A DNA stretch of 64,000 nt from NCBI RefSeq assembly GCF_035046485.1, contig NC_085138.1, positions 272,905,694 through 272,969,693 of the forward strand, in the 5' to 3' direction. Below are positions 53,505 to 64,000 of the stretch, piece by piece. A model generated the notes under the pieces. It was not told the DNA's origin, did no database searches, and worked only from the letters and a program-made list of their open reading frames with translations. The position numbers and the translations under genes are program-made. Source of the stretch: Aedes albopictus (Eukaryota; Arthropoda; Insecta; Diptera; Culicidae). Numbering within the stretch: position 1 is the first letter of the stretch; the number at the start of each line of letters is the position of its first letter.

Positions 53505-54812
53505 CGGTGAAGTACTAGATTTGTAGTAATGAGCTGAATTTTGGTATGGTGAGAAGGTCAATTCTCCGTTTCTGCTATGAAATGGTGCAAAAAGCGTGGG
53601 TATTATGATTCCTTGCCTAATTACACTCATTGCACAATTATGGGTCACACACAATTATTAGTCACTTTCCACTTTAATAGATAAATACTTATTAATTGCA
53701 AGCTTTTGTTAGCTATTATTATTTTTCGCACATAAGTTGATTTGTTTTGTGTCACTATACGTATCGCACGCGGGCTTATACATCAAAGCATACATATTTT
53801 CAATATTTTTTTGTTCGGCGCAAAACTAGCTGTCAAAGTAACGCTTCGATTGTGAATATCGGACAGTGCGTGCGCTGCTTTCGTAAGCTCTTTAAAAGCG
53901 AGCTTCAGTGATTTTCATGTGCGAAATGGTATCGTCACCAGAACAAAGGTATAATTAACGTTCTAAATGTAGAAATTCATGTGACTGCAGCCAATTAAAG
54001 CTTATTTCTGGCAAAATTTAAGTGACTCATTATTGTGCCAAAGAACACCGAAAATCACACAATTATGGGTCACTTTTTGTGCAGCATAATATTGACAGTT
54101 CTGCGTGCATGGGTATTGCATACTTTTAGGCGTTTATCGGTGGTTGTGTTGGAGATTTTGACCCAATTTTGAAAAATTTATTCCAAATCGTGAAAACACG
54201 CTTCGTTAAGAGGCTTGAGACCAGTTTTAGATTCTACTATAGTTGATCTATCGAGAATAAGTGATCATTCATTGAAAAAACAGACAAAACATTATTTTTG
54301 AGCCGATTTCTCTTAAGTGACCCATAATAGGCAACAAATTGACCCATAATTGTTACACAGCCAATTTTGACCCATTATTGTGGTTTTCATTATTCACCAA
54401 CATTTTAGTAATTTTCACCGCCTAAAGTGAATTTTACAATCAGATTTTTATTTAAAACAATAAAAAGGGGTTTCAATGATGAGAACATAAAATAAAAATA
54501 ATGAAAGTGTTATTTTTGTATGAAAAACGGTTCATTTTATGAAATGGTTGTTCCTTGAGTGACCCATAATTGTGCAATGAGTGTATATACTGTTTGAGCA
54601 AAACTTTGGACAACAGTGTTGTTGTTTTCTTCATTTCTTGCAACATAAACAACATACCTAGTTATCCAAAGTTTAGCTCAAACAGCATCAAATTATTCAA
54701 GGAATCATACTACCCACGCTTTTTGCACCATTTCATTGCAGAAACGGAGAATTGACCTTCTCACCATACTAAAATTCAGATCATTACTACAAATCTAGTA
54801 CTGCACCGAACG
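53505..54812. mobile_element. Foldback MITE, split by nested element
   Basis: Arms of about 102 bp: 53516-53617 starts CTAGATTTGTAGTAATGAGC, and 54698-54799 is its reverse complement. Just inside the right part another inverted pair, 'tgagcaaaactttgga' and 'tccaaagtttagctca', occurs at 54595-54675. A 960-bp TA-target element interrupts it. Outer ends near 'cggtgaagtac' and 'gtactgcaccg' are approximate. Confidence 0.75.
53624..54583. mobile_element. 960-bp TA-target element with repeated 'gtgacccataatt' motif
   Basis: Terminal repeats CACTCATTGCACAATTATGG on both strands, with TA at 53622-53623 and 54584-54585. The word 'ttatgggtcac' or a close variant, in either orientation, occurs at least eight times: near 53638, 53650, 54022, 54062, 54312, 54339, 54368 and 54558. 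No transposase. Confidence 0.9.
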
Positions 54813-56053
54813 GGCCCCATTAACATGTTTGTAATCAGTAAAAAACATAAAATGTTGATATTTTGACAGATTTTTCTCAGCAACACCCTAATATACGTAA
54901 TAAGTTGAATATTTTATTTTTTTGTTCCTTATTAATGTTTGTCCCCCCTCGTACCTGACGAGAGGTCTTGGACATAAAAAAAAATATTTGCATCGGCCAA
55001 ATATTTACCGAATTCGGTTCGTACTTCTAACAACACTAGAAATAGAAAATTATCAGGCCGGCTTCATCGAAAGCAGATCGACAATCAGATCTACACTTCA
55101 AATTCTGTGAATGTCAGGTCCCAACGCATCTCCTGTTAATTGACTCTAAGGTGACATATGGCAGTATTGGCCTTCCTCCGACAAGATTGATAAAAACAAC
55201 GATTGACTGTGTGCAAAACTACATGGAGGTTTCGGACGAGCACTGCAGTTCGTTCGAAACTTGACTAGGAGGGTGTCATAATGAGAACCGGTTGTGGCAG
55301 CAAGGGTACAATTTTCAATAGATCCAGCCAATTTGTTTGTTTCGTTCATGACATGGATATCTTCAGCAGTACATTTGGAACGGTGGCAAAGCTGTACCCA
55401 CTCCCAAAACGCGCAGTAGCCAATGCCAGACCGACCGTCAAAAGGAGACCCACAGCCTTTCCAGACTGCACATTTTCTGCCCCTTTTACTAGCCTGTCAC
55501 CATGATAATGATGTGCAGTTAAGCTTACGGAGCCGAGGAATGATACCGTATAAATTCCATGAAACAATAAATTTTGCTATTCGATATTATTATTCAAACC
55601 AGGCAACATCATTAGAAGCTCACCTGCGACTCGTTGCTAACATGACCTATTACTATCATCATCGTTTGCCTTCCAAGACGATGTATCAGTTCAGCATGCT
55701 TGGAATTCCAGCTTCGTTCGTCTCAAAGGGATCTTCTGGTGACGACAACTAGGACGACGACGACGCGACACTGTTATAGTTGAGACAAGACGCATTATCA
55801 CTGCCGCCGCCGCCCTAACTAGTTGTTCATTGAAACCATGCCAGCGGTAACAATAGCCATTTATAGTCGTTTACTCGTTGTCATCTCGTTACACACCGCT
55901 ACAGTGTGCAGTGCAGTGCGCTATGCAACATCACCGGTTGCTTCTCGCTTTATCGTGGACTGCTAGCGCAATGCATTCCTTTTCTTGCTGGACCCAGACG
56001 CATAGAGCACCCGGTTAACCCTTTCATGGGATGAAACCGAAGGACAAGTGAAG
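54813..56053. other. Unassigned region
   Basis: 55150-55760 is GC-richer, with overlapping frames up to 109 codons on both strands. None has a recognisable domain. A GAC run lies near 55743-55765. It may be single-copy DNA. Confidence 0.4.
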
Positions 56054-56130
56054 TACCGTGATTTCGGGTGAAATTGATCACTTTTTGTAGTTGTTGGCGA
56101 ATACTTATCGATATGATTAAATTTAATGCT

Positions 56131-58063
56131 TTAACCCTCAAAGCCCCAGGACAAACTTTTTATTTTTAACCGGCTGACACTCAGGAACTATAAAATATTA
56201 AAATAAGCGATTTTCACTATGATCGATGGGAAGAGTTGTATTTCATTTAAGGGTAGTTGTCAAACCGGAAGTCCATGCTTGAACCCGATTTTGCACCGGA
56301 AATAAGTGTTCCCTGGTTCAATGTTTCGGTGATTCATATATGAATCTGGCATTTTAAAATAATTCTGAACTCTAACAACTTGAAATAGGGTAATTCATGT
56401 ATTTTGGACAGGCTGAGGACAACTTTGGAAAAATCGTTCCCTGGCTTCCTTAGAAAGCAATTGATTATTTTGCAAAGTTACTAATACGCTTACAATATGA
56501 TTGTACTTTGCGTTCCTGGTGACAAAAAACTTAACGAAAGCATTTTATACTGAGAAAATCACAATTTCCAATCGCCTGTTAGAATTGCATTTTCGACACC
56601 GAATATATATTTTGGACACCCTCAGGTATATATAATTTGGACAGCGCAATTATCTCAATGTTTAACCATGAATACTGCTAAATCATGGAAGTAGCATAAA
56701 CTAACAAATATATTCTTTCAAATAATCAATTTTCTCCACTTTACAGGCATCTATTTTGATAACTATTACAGTTTTTGTTAAAATCGAGGAAATATCGCCA
56801 GACCCACAGAATTCGCCTCCAAGTATGCAATCGCACAGCATCCCCATGTAGTTCGTCATATGACCAAAATATATTTACAGCAGAAAACTTGTAATGCATT
56901 TTGGACACTACCTATTTTAAGCGTTCCAGGTGAATGTTAAGAGATTGGCTGCCTAAAGCTTCTTTATTGAACATTTTTCATTGCAATAAGGCGTTTAAAT
57001 TTCTTACAATTATTATTTCAACGATTTTGGGGTGAATATTGTATGTGACTGTGAAGTGTATGTCGTCTTGCATACCTGTGCATTTAAGGGGTTTTAGTGA
57101 AGCATTTTACATTTTCGATAATTTTGAAGTAAATTCTTAATTGTTAAGCGTATTTTCAACGTAAGTCATCAGAATAGGGTCTGTTTGATCCAATAATCGA
57201 TATTCAGAAGTATCTACTTTTATTAGCTCTCCGGAACAAGACATACATCGCAGTGCATGTCCAAACTATATTTTTTACCCTAGTAATCCAACGTAAGAAC
57301 ACAATGCTGAGGTTGTTTTCTAGCATGAGTTGCATGTGAAACTTGATCCCAGATGTGTACTTCCGGTAGGACTCGGCCGCACTGCTCCCGGCTCCTTTAT
57401 CAGTTTGGACCTGAAAAGATTATTTTAGATGTTTAGTGTCTATGAAGAATTTGTTCGGTATACCAGAGTCCTTCTTTTAAAAGTATCACTCATGTGATAA
57501 ATCCATCTAGAATTCTAACACGGGTCATACATACTTTAAGCCAACCGAATAATTACAAGACCATTGCATACTTTTAGGCGTTTATCGGTTTTTGTCCCAA
57601 TTTACAAAATTGACTGCACGTTTCGGTAAAAAAAAGGCCAGATTTAGATTCCAATTCAATAGATCAACCGAGAATAAACAACTATTTATTGAAAAAGTAG
57701 CCAATAGGCAGCTGTAGAACATATCGCCACAACATTGCACCAGGGAACACTTATTTCCGGTGCAAAATCAGGTTCAATCATGGACTTCCGGCTTGACGAC
57801 TAGGGTAAAAAAAGCTTTCCTTAAGGTTTTTTGTAAGCGTATTAGTAACTTTGCAAAATAATCAATTGCTTTCTAAGGAAGCTAGGGGACGATTTTTCCA
57901 AAGTTGTCCTTAGCCTGTCCAAAATACATGAATTACCCTACCCTTGCTTGAAGTACAACTCTTCCCATCGATCATAGTGAAAACCACTCATTTTTATATT
58001 TTATAGTTCCTGAGTATCAGCCGATTAAAAATAAAAAGTTTGTGCTGGGGTTTTCTGGGTTAA
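56131..58063. mobile_element. TTAA-target (piggyBac-type) element with further nesting
   Basis: TTAA at both ends; inverted termini TTAACCCTCAAAGCCCCAGG and, from the right, TTAACCCAGAAAACCCCAGC. The arms continue for about 120 bp, for example through 'actatgatcgatgggaagag' and its complement. The interior includes the element at 56386-57940. The two arms differ by extra segments ('ccggaaataagtgttccctg' at 56298 and its complement near 57746), so the history is complex. No transposase. Confidence 0.8.
56386..57940. mobile_element. TA-target element with 'ttttggaca' motifs
   Basis: Ends TAGGGTAATTCATGTATTTT on both strands. Arms match for about 130 bp, through 'aaaatcgtcccctggcttcc' and 'aataatcaattgctttctaa' or complements. 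'ttttggaca' words recur near 56406, 56613, 56635 and 56896. A 460-bp stretch (56823-57285) recurs at 59289-59765. No transposase. Confidence 0.8.
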
Positions 58064-58833
58064 AACAAGTTCGACCATGGTTTTCATCAGTCAGCGAGGT
58101 TAAAAATTCTACTGCAAATCTTTTTATTACAAAAAATATCATTTGAAATAAAAAATCGAAAAATTTAATTTCGGGGTGAAATTGATCAGTTAATGAAATG
58201 TTTTTGTAAGTGCTGAAAATATTTTTTCCTCCTGAATTGACCTCTCCGGAATGCGAAAAATATGCAAATTTTTAACAAGTTTATTAATTTTTTAATAATT
58301 TAAGTTAAATAAATCTTAAGAAAACATATGAAAGCATGCAATTTTCATACTAAAATTTATGCATAAATTTCAATATTTATAGGGCTTTTCATAACGAAAT
58401 CGGCTTTAGCGGATACTTGGCAGCTAGAAACATTATTTCGAATATTTATTACATTTGGGATACAGCTACGGTAACCAAAGTTTTAAAGTGTCTTTGAAGT
58501 TCGCCTGACAGGCAATTTCGGAAAATATTGACTTTTCTACAGAATAGAATTGTGTGACTAACAGGCTGTAAAACATGTAAACTCATCATTCAATAACTCA
58601 GCCAGATGATGAACATTTTTTACAAACTGTTTTAAGTTCAAAGCGTTATTTTTAACAAATAAAAAAATGGACCTCTCGTCGATAAATTTCACCGCACTGA
58701 TCAATTTCACCCGAAATCACGGGAATATCAAATCTACGGTACGTAGTAAGGTATAATTCTATAAATCTGATCATAATTTTTAATCATTACGGCAACGGCA
58801 ACAGTGGGGGCATTGGGCACACCCCACCGGCAG

Positions 58834-58928
58834 CCGCTCGAGGAGCACGGTCCGCTCGAGGAGCTCGGTCCGCTCGAGGAGCTCGGTCCGCTCGAGGAAC
58901 TCGATCCGCTCGAGGAGCTCGGTCCGCA
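58834..58928 (-). repeat. 18-bp tandem repeat, about five copies
   Basis: Unit GGTCCGCTCGAGGAGCTC with few changes. In different minus frames it reads as GPSSSS or as ADRAPR repeats. An expansion-prone coding or promoter tract is possible. Confidence 0.88.
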
Positions 58929-58975
58929 CGCCGTGATCGCCCGTTCGGATCGGTAGCTTGGGTTTGCTGTTGTTG

Positions 58976-59212
58976 TTACTGCTGTTGTTGCTTCCGTCCT
59001 TCGGATACCCAAGACCGTCGCGCGTAGCGCTGGCCTTGCCCCGGATATCCGTCGCGTCGTCTTTTACGTCCGGCTCTAGTTAGCAGGTTTAGCAGCTGCT
59101 GCCCGCCTTGTCGCCCGGCAAGCTGCGGCGCCCCGGCAAACTGCGGCGCCTGCGCCTGATAGACGAAAACGGGCCCCACATTATGCCCACAGTTGCTACA
59201 GTATTTTGCCAT
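58976..59212 (-). CDS. 78-residue Cys-motif, Gln/Arg-rich ORF, unknown
   Basis: Starts MAKYCSNCGHNVGPVF, with a CxxC pair like half of a zinc ribbon. It continues through a Pro/Ala/Gln/Gly-rich part to a basic segment, AGRKRRRDGY, and ends in KQQQQ with TAA at 58976-58978. The stop sits inside a Gln run. The same frame then stays open for about 56 codons through the 18-bp repeats, so the TAA may be a CAA-to-TAA change in a longer gene. A later, different frame reads CAQCPHCCRCRND, which could supply the second Cys pair after a frameshift. Family not recognised. Confidence 0.4.
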   Translation of the reverse strand: MAKYCSNCGHNVGPVFVYQAQAPQFAGAPQLAGRQGGQQLLNLLTRAGRKRRRDGYPGQGQRYARRSWVSEGRKQQQQ

Positions 59213-59288
59213 TATCACTTTCACTACCACTCACGTCTTCACTCTGCAAGCACGACGAACTGAATGCGGTATAACGATTAAAAATTCC

Positions 59289-59765
59289 GTATGCAATCGC
59301 ACAGCATCCCCATGTAGTTCGTTAGATGACCAAAATATATTTACAGTAGAAAACTTGTAATGTATTTTGGACACCACCTATTTTAGGCATTCTAGGTGAA
59401 TGTTAAGATATTGGCTGCCTAATTCTTCTTTATTGAAATTTTTTCATTGCAATAAGGTTTTCAAGTTTCATACAATTACCAATTCAACGATTTTGAGGTG
59501 AATAATCTATTTGACTGTGAAGTGTATGTCGTCTTGCATACCTGTGCATTTGGGTTTAAGTGAAACAATTTACATTTTCGATAATTTTGAAGTAAATTCT
59601 TAATTGTTAAGCGTATTTTCAACGTAAGTCATCAGAAAAGGGTCTGTTTGATCCAATAATCGACATTGAGAAGTATTCACTTTTATTAGTTCTCCGGAAC
59701 AAGACATACATCGCCGTGCATGTCCAAATTACATACATGTCCAAATTATATGTTTTACCCTAGTA
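59289..59765 (+). repeat. Direct copy of 56823-57285
   Basis: From 'gtatgcaatcgcacagcatc' to 'ttttaccctagta' the two stretches match at high identity, with small indels. The right border 'tttaccctag' looks like the end of the 'ttttggaca' family. It is probably a fragment of that element. Confidence 0.85.
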
Positions 59766-59774
59766 TGGAAAAAT

Positions 59775-60383
59775 GTGCTTTTTTGAATTTATCTCATAAG
59801 TTGAATTTTTTGTCTAATACCATGTAACTAATGATGTTAAAGTATAACCTAGGATATGCCAAAAAACTTTGCCGAAGACCGCAAAGTGATCCGACACTAC
59901 TGAAAAAAGTTACAACGTACAGATTGCCCGGTGGTGCTTAACATTTAACATGTAAACGAATAACATCAATAATAAAATCTCAATTTTTGGCCTAAGTTAC
60001 CAGGCGAATAACTTTTTTTCACAAGCGTCGGATCACTTTGCGGTCTTCGGTGAAGTTTTTCGGCTATAACGTCATTAGTTACATGGTATTAGCACAGACA
60101 AACAGACGTAACACTCTAATCATTCTCATCGTACATTGATTAACGACCAAGTTAAAATACGATAGTTGGCCGACAGGCCACCCGTGGCGCTCGCATCGGA
60201 TTTGTTCGAGTTTGACGTTTGCTCACTACCGCCACCTACGTGACGGTTGGCTAAACTTGGTCTTTTTAGCATTGGGCAAATATGCATCTGTGACTATATT
60301 TTGAATCGAAAAGTGTTCGAAGTGTTACGTCTGTGGTATTAGACAAAAGAATTCAACTTATGAGTAAAATGCAAAAAAGTACG
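59775..60383. mobile_element. Foldback MITE with nested 243-bp element
   Basis: Left 'tttatctcataagttgaatt' and right 'aattcaacttatgagtaaaa' are inverse. Further inward 'gccgaagaccgcaaagtgat' near 59872 pairs with 'atcactttgcggtcttcggt' near 60031. No coding content. The nested unit is at 60093-60335. Confidence 0.8.
60093..60335. mobile_element. 243-bp MITE, 7- or 8-bp target duplication
   Basis: Starts CACAGACAAACAGACGTAAC and ends GTTACGTCTGTG. The flanking repeat GTATTAG occurs at 60086-60092 and 60336-60342; an extra G makes 8 bp possible. hAT-type or a related superfamily. Confidence 0.82.
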
Positions 60384-60673
60384 TCTTCTTATACTAACTT
60401 ACTAACAAATTTCAATCGCAATGCGGAATACAGGGACGCAACGAATCGCTGCCAAATTTTGCACAGTTGTTTTTGACGTTAATATAGATTGAAAAAGTTT
60501 TGTTCCGGGATGATATGATCAAATTTCAAGTTTCTTCATTAAATACCCGCCATCTTGGATTTTAAATCGCCATCTTGAATATTCGTTTCCACAGCTCAGA
60601 AAGGGGCACATGGCATTTCACTAACATTGAGCCATCTCTATGGGTGTATATGTTCCATTTCGCGCAGAAGAGC
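60384..60673. other. Spacer with satellite remnant
   Basis: 'cgccatcttggattttaaat' and 'cgccatcttgaatattcg' at 60547-60590 are complements of the 'atggcg' satellite words. Confidence 0.6.
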
Positions 60674-61120
60674 TTAACTTGTTCTTATGTAGAAATTTTC
60701 AGCTATTTCGACATGAACAAAAACTGATATCATATCACTTTGAGCTATTCGTGCGATATTCATTAGATTTTTGAATAACTCATCAAAATCACATCGAGCT
60801 ATGTTGGCAAAAAGTGTTCGATTTGAGATATGATTTAGATATTCTCGTCTACCCGGGTCCTCGTGAAGTGATAAAAATGGATGCACAATTGGTATCCAAC
60901 AGTATTGCAGAAAATTGAAGGAGTCAAGGAGTGGTTGCGGTCTTTCGATGACATGGAACTGGATGAGATCATTCCGATTTTTTTTCTTACATCCTAGGAG
61001 TTGTGGTAATTTCGTAAATGCTTTTTCATGAGGACTCCTGGAGTCTGATAATATTTGCAAATTTATCTTGTAGTTCTGGTGCTGGCCTAGAATTAAGTCA
61101 ATAAAAATGTCAATAAAAAG
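60674..61120 (-). CDS. Unknown protein-like ORF, possibly one exon
   Basis: The minus frame from about 61097 down to TAA at 60674 encodes INLQILSDSRSPHEKAF..., FHVIERPQPLLDSFNFLQ and LFANIARCDFDELFKNLM. The composition is protein-like over about 140 codons. Upstream, 'ttaattctag' ends near 61100 and could be a splice acceptor. The frame as a whole is open from 61177. I recognise no family. It might be a host exon, a domesticated piece or an old insertion of other origin. Neighbours are a MITE and the Penelope-like repeat, which give no functional hint. Confidence 0.35.
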   Translation of the reverse strand, partial: LFIDIFIDLILGQHQNYKINLQILSDSRSPHEKAFTKLPQLLGCKKKNRNDLIQFHVIERPQPLLDSFNFLQYCWIPIVHPFLSLHEDPGRREYLNHISNRTLFANIARCDFDELFKNLMNIARIAQSDMISVFVHVEIAENFYIRTS

Positions 61121-61147
61121 AAAATAATTGCAGTTCACAACAATCAC

Positions 61148-61910
61148 GACATTCACAAGACGCGACACGCGAGACAAGACATAACACTTATCGTTCTTAC
61201 AATCGTCAAAGAGTTAAAATTACCTTTGTTGTCGACCGGTTACCCATCCTCGGGACAATGTATTTATTTATTTATTTGTCGTCAATCAATACGTAGACCA
61301 AATGTCCGACTGGCTACGTCGAATGATTGTACGTTGTTCGTACTCGTCCGAGATGAAGAGAAATCAGTTGATCGTCGTCGTTTTTACCAGGCCAAAAAGA
61401 CCTGATGTGACTGATAGGGGGGTCATCTTCGTTCATCAATGGCAACGTTTCGTTTGATATGAGCATAGACTCCCAGGCATTGAGATGTGAAGCCTTTCTA
61501 ACTGCCTTGATCAGCTTCGCATTCTTCCAGTCTATGCTATGCGTAGAAGCTACCGTATGTGCTGCAACTCCGGATTCGTTGGGTTTGATGGTTTCCACTG
61601 CGTTTTTATGTTCTTTCAAACGTACCTTGACCTTGCGGCGTGTTTGACCGATGTAAACCACCGGGCTGTCGTTGCAACATCAGGTCTTTTTGGCCTGGTA
61701 AAAACGACGACGATCAACTGATTTCTCTTCATCTCGGACGAGTACGAACAACGTACAATCATTCGACGTAGCCAGTCGGACATTGTCCCGAGGATGGGTA
61801 ACATCGCACCCGAAACCGGTCGACAACAAAGGTAATTTTAACCCTTTGACGATTGTAAGAACGATAAGTGTTATGTCTTGTCTCACGTGTCGCGTCTTGT
61901 GAATGTCGTG
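61148..61910 (-). mobile_element. Penelope-like fragment inside long inverted repeat
   Basis: 61148-61405 and 61677-61910 are reverse complements of each other. Both carry the 3' end of a GIY-YIG coding region ('ttttaccaggccaaaaagac' and its complement) and the flank down to 'cgcgacac'. The left arm has a 42-bp extra piece ending in TAAA repeats (near 61258-61300) and lacks about 14 bp present in the right arm. Partial inverted copies joined in this way are characteristic of Penelope-like elements. Confidence 0.75.
61314..61661 (-). pseudogene. Penelope-like GIY-YIG endonuclease domain, truncated
   Basis: The minus frame has VYIGQTRRKVKVRLKEHKNA near its start, the YIG half of a GIY-YIG nuclease with the conserved Arg that follows. 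Then come VAAHTVASTHSIDW and ESMLISNETLPLMNEDD, which fit the endonuclease C-terminus of Penelope-like elements. The upstream RT and the GIY half are missing because the inverted arm begins near 61676. GIY-YIG domains cut target DNA. Not functional here. Confidence 0.85.
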
Positions 61911-64000
61911 TACCTAGTTCTTACGTTAGCAAAACAAACCAATAAGTGTTCATAACAATCATCATGGCAAAATTACCTCAACGGCTGTCGATCACAAGTA
62001 ACATATGGGATTACTTACTCTTAGTAAAATACATAAGTCGAAAAAAGCTATCTAATCTTGAAAGTATATTCACCGTATACTCTAAGTTCAATACTGTGAG
62101 AAACGCGCGACTATTTTCGTGAGTCGGTCGGTTATCTCGGTTAAGTAAACGATCAATGCGGTGACGCTTTAATATTGAACGATTGTTGACGTATGTGCAT
62201 TACCCATACTATCGCTACCAAATAAATCATAATCGGTATGAAGACCGTGTCGTCTATTTTTATATAACTAGTGGATCATATCACCTACCAAAGGTGGCTC
62301 CAAGATTCACACCTCCCCCTACCCTACTAACAAATACTCCTTCCCGAGACAACTGAGGGGATGCTGTGGATTCCACGGTTTCTAACAACGGTTGTCGAAC
62401 TAACATTCATTCCCCTTTTCCGCACACAGGTCAAGGCGGCGATGCCTGGCAATCGCCCAGTATGGAAATCTTTTCTGCTAGTTTCAGCCTAGATGAATAT
62501 ACTGAAACATTATTGAGCTCTCAATTTCATATTAATGGAATTTTCATTATTTGTCGATTTCTTCGAACGAATTCCGAACAAAATTGCTATCATTATGGCT
62601 CTAATGCTTTGCCAGCTCTTGGCAGTTGCAATTTTCCTTAATCGATTCTTCATACTTATACGAGCGTTTGAACTGAATATCTGCACAGGGAGTAGCTGGG
62701 AGCGATTTGTAAGACACTTTGAAGTTGTAGTATAAAAATTTCTCATACTAATAATATGTGATGTTGATTTTGAAAATAACCCTTTTATATTTTAGTCTCT
62801 TTTATCATTGCAGATGCCTAATATACACAAGAACTTACGAATAATTTCTGGAAGTCATTGATTTACTTATATTATTCTGCAGTGTTTGTACTTACTTGTG
62901 TTCTTTATAAAAAATCAGCATTTTTTTCATCAGCAGCTATTTAGCGCTGAAAAAAGATACAATATCATGATTTACAATTTATTTAAAAGACAGTCAACGT
63001 TTCTGATATTGTAGATGAACGATTCATATACAGAAACCGATTTAAGAGATGTTCAAAAATTGAGTTTCTGCCAGCTTTTCTCAAAATTGGATTATTGTGC
63101 GACGTTGAGAAACAGACACAAAATTCTATCACACTATCAAGGATTTCTTTAAACTCAATTAATTTTTAATGCGACTTAAAGAATAGTTTTACAAATTGCC
63201 AATGTAAAAAAAGCTTTGGTTCTATCTTTGTATTGAAATATTACTTGTAGAAACCTAAGTAGAAAGCTAAATGAATCACGACAAATCATCATAACTCGGT
63301 TCGAAAAGGGTTCAACTCAGAAACCAGCAGCCACCATCACACATGTAGTTGCCAGGGAATGCAAATTTATATATTGGGAACAATTTGCTATTGCTCCACT
63401 ACCTACTACTTGGGCTACCCGGAACCCGGGTGCGGGTCGGATGGCTCCGATGGCGTCTACAGAATGTCGTCTTCATTGTCTTTCGTTGCTCACTTCACCT
63501 CGCTCGGACGGAGCAGCATATTGGGACAAAGACTCGTCAGTAGTGCACTGCTGGCTCTTCATTCCGCTGTCTTTTCATGCCAGTGAAATTATCACATGAA
63601 TGCCGAAAAAAACATTAATGGAAGAATTGAGTGACTAAATTCTTATGAAGGCGAGTTTCTTATGTGCAAGGGGAAAACAAATCCAATAGCATCGATTCCA
63701 CATAGTGCCATAGGCCCATTGAGTAGTCAAACAACAACACGCTAATCGTCGACCTCATTACCGAAATTTGGTGAACTCGATGTTGCCCTTATCTCACGCG
63801 GCACCACGTCAGGCTACATACATGCGGGGCGTGCTTTTCGCATAATGATTTTGTTTGCATGCCCACGCCTAATCAGCATAATTAAAATTGATTGTGCAAA
63901 TATTTACATTCCTTGGTAACCCTTCGCATTTGAAACAAAGTTGTGCACACCAAAAATATAAGCTGTATGTTTGGGGATGAGTTCACCGGTTGTGTTTGTG
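61911..64000. other. Unassigned end region
   Basis: No transposon ends or domains recognised. 62285-62460 and 63290-63600 are GC-richer and have short overlapping frames (up to 91 codons) without motifs. The rest is AT-rich. It may be intergenic or intronic. Confidence 0.5.

Larger units (their letters stand above)
56056..58723. mobile_element. DNA element 'ccgtgatttcgggtgaaatt', carrying nested elements
   Basis: Left end CCGTGATTTCGGGTGAAATTG, right end CAATTTCACCCGAAATCACG. TA precedes the left end (56054-56055); the right flank is altered. About 730 bp belong to this host element. A TTAA-target element is inserted at 56131-58063. A partial second copy is at 50440-52015. Confidence 0.82.
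58724..59288. other. GC-rich island between two transposons
   Basis: Contrasts sharply in composition with its neighbours. It contains the Cys-motif ORF and an 18-bp tandem repeat. No element ends recognised. Confidence 0.5.

Overview
The window looks like repeat-dense nuclear DNA from a culicine mosquito, most likely Aedes. The reasons are AT-rich spacers, tRNA-headed SINEs resembling the Aedes Feilai type, many palindromic MITEs, LINEs with (TAAA)n or poly-A tails, a Gypsy LTR element, a Penelope-like fragment and a long degenerate 'ggaattcc' minisatellite. I see no rRNA, no functional tRNA gene and no confidently identified host gene. Almost every long ORF is a transposon protein or its antisense shadow. 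The species call is inference; no database was used.

Layout. 0.7-6.1 kb: minus-strand LINE A with a (TAAA)n tail, split by a 921-bp palindromic TA-target MITE. 6.7-8 kb: SINE with a nested 99-bp hAT MITE, then diverged repeats. 9.75-11.55 kb: degenerate minisatellite that switches strand inside. 13.07-13.25 kb: SINE. 13.64-15.56 kb: broken LINE and SINE carrying a 1.2-kb miniature LTR element (TRIM) with identical 84-bp LTRs, a 5-bp target duplication and six tandem two-hairpin repeats. 16.69-18.7 kb: foldback MITE and two opposed LINE fragments. 18.7-31.5 kb: an 'atggcg' satellite of about 148 bp invaded by a ~1-kb DNA element and by LINE C, a ~5-kb LINE inflated to 10.3 kb by four further DNA transposons, one hAT sitting inside another. 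32.4-38 kb: several MITEs and a dead R1-like LINE. 38.39-42.77 kb: a compact L1/Tx1-type LINE with two intact ORFs, TAATG coupling, a 21-nt T-run and a 7-bp target duplication. 43.68-49.36 kb: a Gypsy element with 206-bp LTRs differing at one site, whose reverse transcriptase core is missing. 49.4-60.4 kb: nested TA- and TTAA-target DNA transposons, some recurring within the window. 61.1-61.9 kb: Penelope-like GIY-YIG fragment inside an inverted repeat.

The parts do not form a pathway; they are layered insertions. Reading frames restored by exact removal of inserts, target-site duplications and an empty copy of one host repeat give relative ages and element ends. The most unusual item is the TRIM's structured repeat array. 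Host-gene candidates are weak: a minus exon-like ORF at 52.5-52.8 kb, a Cys-motif ORF at 59.0-59.2 kb and an ORF at 60.7-61.1 kb.
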